Position numbers and translations under genes: made by a program
Shown: positions 54,395-61,138 of the stretch, piece by piece
Layout: each line of letters starts with the position of its first letter
Position numbering within the stretch: the stretch's first letter is position 1
The notes under the pieces: model-generated
Seen by the model: only the letters and a program-made list of their open reading frames with translations
What the model was told of the DNA's origin: nothing
The model's database searches: none
Assembly: GCA_934476515.1 (NCBI GenBank)
Contig: CAKSNZ010000002.1
Location: 1-64,000 of the forward strand
From: an uncultured Ruminococcus sp.
GTDB taxonomy: Bacteria > Bacillota > Clostridia > Oscillospirales > Acutalibacteraceae
DNA: 64,000 nt
Direction: 5' to 3'

Positions 54395-55011
54395 TTTGCA
54401 AGTGTTACATTAAGTTTGTTATCTACATTTAGTTTAACTACTTTTATAGATAATTTTTTGTTGCTACTTTGATACTTAATTGTATAAGTAACTTTGCCTT
54501 TCTTAAGTCCTTTAAAAGTAAAGATGTATGTTGCACCTTTATTATTGAACTTTAAATCAGCACTAATATTAGCAACTGACTTATTTGAACTATGATAAGA
54601 ATAATTGTAATTAGTTGTTGATGTTGTATTTAGCTTTAGAACATAATTCTTAGGTACAAAAGCCTTTGTTACATTTTTATTTTCATCGACAGTTAGATTT
54701 ACAATTTTCTTGTTAACTGTCTTTTTCTTTGTGCCATACTTTAGTGTTGCAATAGCACTTCCCTTTTGCTTACCGGTAAAGGTAAATGTATACTTACAAG
54801 TTGTCTTTGATACACTCTTTTTCTTGACAGTAAAGTTAACTGCCTTTTTATTGTTTACTGTACAAGTCCAGCTATAGCCCTTTGACTTATTAGCATTTAG
54901 ATTTAATGTGTAATTTTTTGCCTTTGTTGTTGCACTTGCTGAAACAATAAATGTTGAAATACAAAGTGCTAAAACTAGGAATAAGGAAATAATTTTTGAA
55001 AACTTTTTCAT
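54391..55011 (-). CDS. Secreted two-repeat protein, chagasin (I42)-like
   Basis: This 206-residue secreted protein begins with a signal peptide (about 1-28) and has two related beta-rich repeats (about 30-105 and 113-197). Repeat 1 has NANKSKGYSW and FTFTGKQKGSAIATLKYGTKK, close in layout to the NxTTGYxW and GxA-type loops of the chagasin family (MEROPS I42 cysteine-protease inhibitors). Repeat 2 is more diverged (NTTSTTNYNY, FTFKGLKKGKVTYTIKY). The inhibitory loops are not well kept, so protease inhibition is unproven. The ATG at 55011 has AAGGA upstream. It ends the sortase/LCP operon. Confidence 0.6.
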   Translation of the reverse strand: MKKFSKIISLFLVLALCISTFIVSASATTKAKNYTLNLNANKSKGYSWTCTVNNKKAVNFTVKKKSVSKTTCKYTFTFTGKQKGSAIATLKYGTKKKTVNKKIVNLTVDENKNVTKAFVPKNYVLKLNTTSTTNYNYSYHSSNKSVANISADLKFNNKGATYIFTFKGLKKGKVTYTIKYQSSNKKLSIKVVKLNVDNKLNVTLAK

Positions 55012-55023
55012 ATCAAACACTCC

Positions 55024-55230
55024 TTACTTCTTCTTTTTGCTTTTAACTTTTCTATAAACTAATATAGATACTAAAACCACCAACACACCAATTAGAATAC
55101 CATACTGTAAAGTCATATTGGTTTCCAGTGGGTTTTCTGCATGATTAGTACCTTTTTGTACAATAGGTACGGTTGAAGTAAATTCTTCTACTGCATTCAT
55201 TGATTCAGAATTAGCAAGTAAATTGTACAT
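55024..55230 (-). CDS. 68-residue membrane-anchored surface peptide
   Basis: I do not recognise this 68-residue protein. A short N-terminal polar region (MYNLLANSES) is followed by a segment containing NPLETN, one transmembrane helix (about 40-60) and a basic tail ending KVKSKKKK. The order motif, helix, basic tail resembles a sortase sorting signal, and NPLETN is similar but not identical to the NPQTN motif of class B sortases. No signal peptide is clear. The ATG at 55230 has GGAGG just before it and lies 10 nt past the LCP stop, so it is co-expressed with the sortase. Substrate status is inference. Confidence 0.6.
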   Translation of the reverse strand: MYNLLANSESMNAVEEFTSTVPIVQKGTNHAENPLETNMTLQYGILIGVLVVLVSILVYRKVKSKKKK

Positions 55231-55240
55231 AATGCCTCCA

Positions 55241-56488
55241 TTAATCAGCTTGAACATAAAAAGTATCAACAATCATTTTAAAGAACTTCTTGTTATCCAC
55301 TTTATATTCAACATATTTTTTACCATCTTTATCTTTACCGGGTACTTTCTGAATATCAGCACTTGTGATACCTTTACGGAGTAAATCGGTAGTAAGGTAG
55401 CTAACCTTTGCGGCTGACAAATTAGTTGTCATATAAGGTTTTGCTGAATTATAAATAGTAACCGGTGTAGTAATATCACTTTTTGTCATAGAAACTGTTT
55501 TGTCTATAAATGCGTTTAAATATGCCTTTTGTCTAGCCATACGGTTGTCATTATAGTTAGCAGTTTCGTGGTTTCTTGAACGAACAAAGCTCTCGGCATC
55601 TTTACCGTGAAGTTCATATGTTTGACCTTCATTGTACACAACCTTATTATTATCATCCTTATATGTAACAGGTGAAGTAACAGTAACACCACCGATAGAA
55701 TCATTTAATGCTGAGATACCACTAATATCAATTGCAGTATAAGACTGAGCTACAGGAAGTCCATAAAACAATCTTCTTACTGACCTTACTGTATTCTCAG
55801 CTGATGTTTCTTTGCCATCACCATAAGCATAAGAAAGACAAATCTGGTTATTTTCTGTACGGATAAAGTCACCGGCAGTATTGTACAAATCAATATCTAC
55901 CATTGTATTACGGCTAATTTGGAATGTTGTTGTGACACCATTGTCTGTGTCTATAGCAATTAGGTAAAGTGCATCAGCTTGACCACCTGTACCAACTACA
56001 TTTTTAACAGTACCAAGTTCATCCTTATCAACACCCATAAACAATATTGAAGTCATACTGTCCTTGTATCTATAATTATGACCGTTATAGAAAATATAGT
56101 TACCGTTATCAATAACCTTTGTATCTGATGGTGGATTTAGCGACATACCACTTTTATCAAGAAGTCCATTCTTTCCACTATAATACAAGAAACCGAAAGT
56201 ACCCACTACAAGTAAGCAAAAACCTAAAATACAAGAAAGAATTGTAATAAGAACTTTCTTACTTTTCTTCATTTTGTGTTTTTTATGTTTATCTTTCTTT
56301 TTATTAACAGTAGATTTTATTCTTTTTCTTTTAACTGAGCTAAGCACATAACCGGAAACACCATCTACATCAATGGCTGTATCTTTCTCAACATTTTGTA
56401 TCGGAGCATTCTTGTTAAAATCATCACTTTCCACAATTAAGGGACTTTCATCAATTTTTATAATTTTATCGTTATTCTGTTCTTTCAT
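55241..56488 (-). CDS. LytR-CpsA-Psr (LCP) family cell-wall glycopolymer ligase
   Basis: This 415-residue protein probably attaches teichoic acid or capsule-like polymers to peptidoglycan. A basic, Lys-rich N-terminus (about 50-78) precedes one membrane helix (about 79-107). The LCP domain includes FMGVDKDEL, QISRNTMVDI and SYAYGDGKE. Further along are AIDISGISALNDSIGGVTV and the Arg-rich SFVRSRNHETANYNDNRMARQKAYLNAFI, which carries the conserved polyprenyl-phosphate-binding arginines. It overlaps the sortase gene by 17 bases and continues into the small membrane peptide. The attached polymer is unknown. Confidence 0.88.
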   Translation of the reverse strand: MKEQNNDKIIKIDESPLIVESDDFNKNAPIQNVEKDTAIDVDGVSGYVLSSVKRKRIKSTVNKKKDKHKKHKMKKSKKVLITILSCILGFCLLVVGTFGFLYYSGKNGLLDKSGMSLNPPSDTKVIDNGNYIFYNGHNYRYKDSMTSILFMGVDKDELGTVKNVVGTGGQADALYLIAIDTDNGVTTTFQISRNTMVDIDLYNTAGDFIRTENNQICLSYAYGDGKETSAENTVRSVRRLFYGLPVAQSYTAIDISGISALNDSIGGVTVTSPVTYKDDNNKVVYNEGQTYELHGKDAESFVRSRNHETANYNDNRMARQKAYLNAFIDKTVSMTKSDITTPVTIYNSAKPYMTTNLSAAKVSYLTTDLLRKGITSADIQKVPGKDKDGKKYVEYKVDNKKFFKMIVDTFYVQAD

Positions 56489-57335
56489 TTTTTATTAATA
56501 CACCTTGAACTAAAAATCTGTTTTCAGGACGGTTATTTGTACAAGTGCTAAGTGTGATAAGTTTATCATTTATAATCACCTTAGAACCTTTTCTTACGTT
56601 ACTGACAATAGCATTAGTTGGATTTAAGCTATAATCAATATATTCTTTAAAGACCTTATCATCAACAAAATGATTAAAGGAATTATTTATGTGTCTATCA
56701 TCATATTCGTATGCTGAATATATTTTATATGTTTTAATACTTTTTGAAGTATATACTTTAAATGTTTTGTGTTTTACGAAAAAGCTTGAGTCCTCAAACT
56801 TGTGCAAATCAGCAAACATAGTGCCATTTGCCATATTATGACCATAAAGAATAGTATTTCTGTCGGAAAAATCAGGTTGATTATAACTTTCCATATAGAT
56901 AGAACCGGCATAAAGATAGTTCTTGTAATAATCTCTATGGAGATAATAACCTTGGTCACTTTCAGGAGCTCTCAGGATTGGATAATCAATATTGGTGTCG
57001 GAAATTTTTATCCAACCAACAATATCCTTATTAATCTTATTTAAAGCCTTAAAGTCAATAGGATTTTTTTCTTTAGTTTTCTTAACATTAGGCTTATTGT
57101 CATCTGTTAATGTTGGAGAAACAACTTGACTGGATAACTTTTTATACTGACTCTCTCCATTAGTACAAGAAGAGGTATTCAATACCAAAAATACAACACA
57201 ACATATGCATAAAACAAGTGAAACTATAAAAACAATTAGCCATACAATCTTTCTTTTAGGCTTTTTTTCAGGTTCACTTTCTTTGATTATATCTTCAATA
57301 GATTTATTTTCTACTTGGTTTTTATCTTCATTCAT
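56472..57335 (-). CDS. srtB: Class B sortase
   Basis: Sortase B is a membrane transpeptidase that cuts a sorting signal and links the protein to the cell wall. The 287-residue protein has an N-terminal helix (about 29-53) and the class B fold. Catalytic H166 is in LYGHNM, C265 in TLSTC and R273 in ENRFLVQG. The first half, VGWIKISDTNIDYPIL, is typical of sortase B. It starts its own operon with a consensus promoter directly after the terminator of the SPVTG protein, its most likely substrate, and overlaps the LCP gene. Confidence 0.92.
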   Translation of the reverse strand: MNEDKNQVENKSIEDIIKESEPEKKPKRKIVWLIVFIVSLVLCICCVVFLVLNTSSCTNGESQYKKLSSQVVSPTLTDDNKPNVKKTKEKNPIDFKALNKINKDIVGWIKISDTNIDYPILRAPESDQGYYLHRDYYKNYLYAGSIYMESYNQPDFSDRNTILYGHNMANGTMFADLHKFEDSSFFVKHKTFKVYTSKSIKTYKIYSAYEYDDRHINNSFNHFVDDKVFKEYIDYSLNPTNAIVSNVRKGSKVIINDKLITLSTCTNNRPENRFLVQGVLIKNERTE

Positions 57336-57355
57336 AATAAAACTCCTTCAAAAAA

Positions 57356-57384
57356 ATTATACCATAGTAAGGAATTTGGGTCAA
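57356..57384 (-). promoter_or_regulatory. Promoter of the sortase-LCP operon
   Basis: TTGACC (57384-57379) and TATAAT (57361-57356) on the minus strand are spaced 17 bp apart. GAAGGAG precedes the srtB start. Confidence 0.8.
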
Positions 57385-57414
57385 ACAAAAAATCCCCTAC
57401 TTAAAAAGTAGGGG
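57385..57414 (-). terminator. Terminator of the SPVTG protein gene
   Basis: A 9-bp stem CCCCTACTT/AAGTAGGGG (57394-57402, 57406-57414) is followed on the minus strand by a T-rich tail. Confidence 0.88.
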
Positions 57415-57428
57415 TATAATCTTTGTGA

Positions 57429-57863
57429 TTACTTTTTCTTTGAAGTATATTTCTTATATGCAAACAAAGAAGATAGACCTAAACCGGCAGCAATAAGAAC
57501 TGAATATACAACATAGTCACCGGTTACAGGAGATGTAGTTGAATCACCTGAACCATTTGTTCCATCTGTGCCGTTGCCACCACCGGGATTACCATTATCT
57601 CCACCATTATTAGGGTTAGTAGTTGAAGTTCTGAACCATTCACTACTATCATCCTCTGGGTTTACAGTAGAGGCATTACCATTGCTATGGTCGTCACCAC
57701 CACCGGGTTTACCGGTAGGGTTTGATGGGTTATTATTAGTATTTCTTGGACGAGTTGTTGTAGCTACAGGACTTTTTCTACTAGCAGCACTAAAGCTAAT
57801 TGATGAGAAACAAACTGTCATTGCTACAACAGTAATTGCTAAAATTGCAAATATTTTTTTCAT
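57429..57863 (-). CDS. Secreted Pro/Gly/Asn-rich protein with an SPVTG sorting signal
   Basis: This 144-residue protein has a signal peptide (about 1-26) and a low-complexity middle region rich in Asn, Gly, Pro, Thr and Asp (about 32-108) with a central SSEWFRTS. The C-terminal sorting signal is SPVTG (111-115), then a helix (about 117-136) and KKYTSKKK. SPVTG is a class B-type or related sorting motif used in clostridia, so covalent attachment by the neighbouring sortase is likely. The middle has no recognisable domain, suggesting a short stalk or spacer. It is separated from srtB by a terminator and promoter. Confidence 0.78.
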   Translation of the reverse strand: MKKIFAILAITVVAMTVCFSSISFSAASRKSPVATTTRPRNTNNNPSNPTGKPGGGDDHSNGNASTVNPEDDSSEWFRTSTTNPNNGGDNGNPGGGNGTDGTNGSGDSTTSPVTGDYVVYSVLIAAGLGLSSLFAYKKYTSKKK

Positions 57864-57999
57864 TATAATTTCCTCCTATATTTAAGGATAACAGTTCATA
57901 TTATTCATAGTTTATTATATCACAATAATAAATAAAAATAAAGTTTTTTTCTGAAAATGTTATACAAAATTATTGAGAAAATTAGTACAATTTATTGAA

Positions 58000-58587
58000 T
58001 TAAATAGTACCTTTTGTAGAAAGCACTCCATTAATCCTTTGGTCAACAGTTGTTGCCATATCAAGAGCCTTTGCAAAGGCTTTAAATGTTGCTTCAATAA
58101 TATGATGGTCGTTAACACCACGCATTTGTACAAAATGAAGATTCATCATTGCACTATATGAAATTGCATAGAAAAATTCATCAACCATACAATTATCCAT
58201 TTCACCTGTTCTGTCATTTGTAAACTTTAAGTCAGACACATAGTAAGGTCTGCCTGATAAATCAACACCACACATTACTAGTGTTTCATCCATTGGCAAT
58301 AGAAAATTGCCATATCTCTTAATGCCTGACTTATCCCCTAGAGCTTTTTTGATTACTTCTCCTAATACAATACCTGTATCCTCAATAGTGTGGTGACAAT
58401 CAACATTAAGATCACCTTTAACCTTTACTTCTAAGTCAAAAAGGCCATGTTTTGCAAAGCCCTCTAGCATATGGTCAAAGAAGCCAATGCCTGTTTTAAT
58501 CTTACTTTTGCCACTGCCATCAAGATTAATTTTTATATAAATATCAGTTTCTTTTGTAACTCTGGTTACTTCTGCAATTCTATCCAC
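58000..58587 (-). CDS. hisB: Imidazoleglycerol-phosphate dehydratase
   Basis: HisB carries out the dehydration step of histidine synthesis. The 195-residue protein shows GIGFFDHMLEGFAKHG, DCHHTIEDTGIVLGE and YAISYSAMMNLHFVQMRGVNDHHIIEATFKAFAKALD with the metal-binding His pairs. It is the last gene of hisC-hisD-hisB. The C-terminal phosphatase seen in some bacteria is absent, and a HisJ-like PHP protein lies at 12 kb. GGAG lies before the ATG. Confidence 0.95.
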   Translation of the reverse strand: MDRIAEVTRVTKETDIYIKINLDGSGKSKIKTGIGFFDHMLEGFAKHGLFDLEVKVKGDLNVDCHHTIEDTGIVLGEVIKKALGDKSGIKRYGNFLLPMDETLVMCGVDLSGRPYYVSDLKFTNDRTGEMDNCMVDEFFYAISYSAMMNLHFVQMRGVNDHHIIEATFKAFAKALDMATTVDQRINGVLSTKGTI

Positions 58588-58615
58588 TATAATTCTCCTT
58601 TATTCTAATAAAGAA

Positions 58616-59911
58616 TTATTCTTCTTCAAATCTTACAAGTGCTGCATTTTCATGAGCAGTTAAACTTTCACAACGAGCAAACTTAGCAACATCTTTATAA
58701 ACACCCTTTAGAGCATCTTGTGAATAATAGATAATGCTTGATTTCTTTACAAAGTCATCAACTGAAAGTGGTGAGAAGAACTTTGCAGTACCGTTAGTTG
58801 GAAGAACATGGTTAGGACCTGCAAAATAGTCACCAAGTGATTCACAACTATAACTACCTAGGAAGATAGCACCGGCATTCTTAATCTTTGTCATTACTAG
58901 GAATGGATCAGCAGTCTGAATTTCAAGGTGTTCTGATGCAATTTCATTTGCTGCATCAATAGCTTCATCCATATTTTCGGCAACTAAAATGTAACCAAAG
59001 TTATCAAGTGACTTTGAGATAATTTCTTTTCTTGAAAGAACTGCAACAAACTTATCAACTTCAGCAGAAACTTTCTTTGCAAAATCTTCGCTGGTTGTAA
59101 TAAGAATTGCTGATGCAAGTTCATCATGTTCGGCCTGACTAAGTAAATCGGCTGCAACAAATCTTGGGTTTGCAGTTTCATCGGCAATAACAAGGATTTC
59201 TGAAGGACCTGCAATACTATCAATATTAACAAATCCATAAACTGCTTTCTTAGCTAAAGCAACATAAATATTACCCGGACCTACAATCTTATCTACCTTT
59301 TTGATGCTATCTGTACCGTAAGCTAAAGCACCGATTGCCTGTGCTCCACCTACCTTGTAAACTTCATCAACACCGGCTTCATTAGCAGCAACTAAAACTG
59401 CAGGGTTAACTTCACCTTCACTGTTACAAGGTGTTGTCATAATAATTTCCTTAACACCGGCAACCTTTGCAGGAACAATGTTCATAAGTACAGATGATGG
59501 ATAAACTGCCTTACCACCCGGTACATAAACACCAACTCTTTCTAGTGGTGTTACCTTTTGACCTAGGATTGTGCCGTCTTCTGTTGAGTTAAACCAACTG
59601 TTCTGTCTTTGCTTTTCGTGATAAGATTTAACGTTTACAAGTGACTTCTTGATAACTGTTAGTAGGTCTTCTGAAACCTTAGAATAAGCACCCTTAATTT
59701 CTTCTTCTGTTACACGGATGTTGTCTTTATTAAGGTCAAACTTATCAAACTTCTTAGTATATTCAAAAAGTGCCTTGTCGCCATTTTCCTTAATATTAGC
59801 TAAAATATCAGCTACTACACTTTCATAACTACCGTAGTTATTAGGACTTCTCTTTAGCATACCCTCAAGGATATTGTTCTTAGATTCTTTAGTTAATTTT
59901 ACAATTCTCAT
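58616..59911 (-). CDS. hisD: Histidinol dehydrogenase
   Basis: HisD oxidises histidinol to histidine in two NAD-dependent steps. The 431-residue protein contains VGVYVPGGKAVYPSSVLM, GVDEVYKVGGAQAIGALAYGT, DSIAGPSEILVIADE, EHLEIQTADPF and GPNHVLPTNGTAKF, the conserved zinc and substrate ligands. The ATG at 59911 has AGAGGA upstream; a start seven codons further lies inside hisC. It begins just after the hisC stop with 4 nt between, so coupling is likely. Confidence 0.96.
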   Translation of the reverse strand: MRIVKLTKESKNNILEGMLKRSPNNYGSYESVVADILANIKENGDKALFEYTKKFDKFDLNKDNIRVTEEEIKGAYSKVSEDLLTVIKKSLVNVKSYHEKQRQNSWFNSTEDGTILGQKVTPLERVGVYVPGGKAVYPSSVLMNIVPAKVAGVKEIIMTTPCNSEGEVNPAVLVAANEAGVDEVYKVGGAQAIGALAYGTDSIKKVDKIVGPGNIYVALAKKAVYGFVNIDSIAGPSEILVIADETANPRFVAADLLSQAEHDELASAILITTSEDFAKKVSAEVDKFVAVLSRKEIISKSLDNFGYILVAENMDEAIDAANEIASEHLEIQTADPFLVMTKIKNAGAIFLGSYSCESLGDYFAGPNHVLPTNGTAKFFSPLSVDDFVKKSSIIYYSQDALKGVYKDVAKFARCESLTAHENAALVRFEEE

Positions 59912-59915
59912 TTTC

Positions 59916-60980
59916 TTATCCTCTCTTACCACTAATATATGAGTCTAGGAATGAAATTAATTCTTTCATTTCTCTTTCTGTACCGATTGTAATTCTTAGA
60001 TATTCATTAATTCTTGGTGCATTAAAATGTCTAACAAAGATTTTATTTTCTTTTAGAGCATTAAATAATTCTTCACCACTAATTTCATTATGCTTAGCAA
60101 AAATAAAGTTAGATGAGCTATCTAGGAAAGTAAAACCTAGATTTTTTAACTGCACTTTTGTCTTTTCTCTTGTATCAATAATCTTAGCTACTATATTCTT
60201 AAAGTATGTATCGTCATTAATGGAAGCAACACCACACTTAATTGCAACATCAGACATTGTGTATGAATTAAAGCTGAATTTCACTGAATTTAAAACTGAA
60301 ATTAGTCTTTCATTACCAATACAATAACCAATACGCATACCGGCCATTGAGCGTGACTTTGAGAATGTTCTTGTAACAATAAGGTTGTCGTACTTATTGA
60401 TTAGAGAAAGTGCAGACTCTCCACCAAAATCAATATAAGCCTCATCAACAATTACAACCTTGTGCTTATTCTCAATAATAATATCTTCAATATCAGATAA
60501 AGAAAGTGTTAGACCTGTTGGTGCGTTTGGGTTAGGAAATACTATGCCACCATTGTCAACCATATAATCCTTAGGTACAATGTTAAAATTCTCATCCAAA
60601 GGTACTTCTCTATATTTGATTTGGAAAAGGTCTGCCCAAACTTTGTAGAAAGCATAGCTTACATCCGGAAATAAAATTTCCTTACCACTATTAAAGAATG
60701 ACAAGAAACACATTGCAAGTACATCGTCAGAGCCTACACCTACAAAAACATTTTCTTTCTTAAAATGATGATAGTCGGCAATAGCTTGTACCAAATCAGT
60801 AACATCCGGATCAGGATACTTTCTAAAGGAATTGTTATCCACTTTAGCAAGTGCATCTAATACAGATGGTGATGGTGGATATGGATTTTCGTTAGTGTTT
60901 AGTTTAATAACATCATTGTCCTTAGGCTGTTCACCTGGAACATAAGGAACAACTTTTCTAAAATTGTCTTCAATCATCAT
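59916..60980 (-). CDS. hisC: Histidinol-phosphate aminotransferase
   Basis: HisC transfers an amino group to imidazole acetol phosphate in histidine synthesis. The 354-residue PLP enzyme has NTNENPYPPSP, VGVGSDDVLAMCF, FPNPNAPTG, VDEAYIDFG and the lysine loop TRTFSKSRSMAGMRIGYC. It is the first gene of a partial his operon (hisC-hisD-hisB); the other his genes are not in this window. AGAGGG precedes two adjacent ATG codons, so either could start. Confidence 0.95.
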   Translation of the reverse strand: MMIEDNFRKVVPYVPGEQPKDNDVIKLNTNENPYPPSPSVLDALAKVDNNSFRKYPDPDVTDLVQAIADYHHFKKENVFVGVGSDDVLAMCFLSFFNSGKEILFPDVSYAFYKVWADLFQIKYREVPLDENFNIVPKDYMVDNGGIVFPNPNAPTGLTLSLSDIEDIIIENKHKVVIVDEAYIDFGGESALSLINKYDNLIVTRTFSKSRSMAGMRIGYCIGNERLISVLNSVKFSFNSYTMSDVAIKCGVASINDDTYFKNIVAKIIDTREKTKVQLKNLGFTFLDSSSNFIFAKHNEISGEELFNALKENKIFVRHFNAPRINEYLRITIGTEREMKELISFLDSYISGKRG

Positions 60981-61052
60981 TTTTCCCTCTGTTCTAAATC
61001 TCTTTCTTATAAATCACATAGGTTTTGTGCAAAACATTACACAACCAAATAT

Positions 61053-61081
61053 ATTATACTTCAAAAGTAACCTATAGTCAA
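61053..61081 (-). promoter_or_regulatory. Promoter of the his operon
   Basis: TTGACT (61081-61076) and TATAAT (61058-61053) on the minus strand are spaced 17 bp apart. Confidence 0.78.
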
Positions 61082-61095
61082 TAAAACAAAAGGAT

Positions 61096-61124
61096 AAACC
61101 CCACACTAAAATAGCATGGGGTTT
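61096..61124 (-). terminator. Terminator of the CotH/dockerin gene
   Basis: AAACCCCA pairs with TGGGGTTT (61096-61103, 61117-61124) just past the stop at 61139. The T-rich tail is interrupted. Confidence 0.7.
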
Positions 61125-61138
61125 AAAAGAGAAATATA

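Noticed and set aside
57568..57885. Plus-strand ORF opposite the SPVTG protein
   Set aside because: It is the complement of low-complexity coding DNA, has no ribosome site and no conserved-looking sequence.
60981..61138. Histidine T-box or other riboswitch before hisC
   Set aside because: No T-box core sequence is present and the space is used by a promoter and the terminator of the preceding gene.
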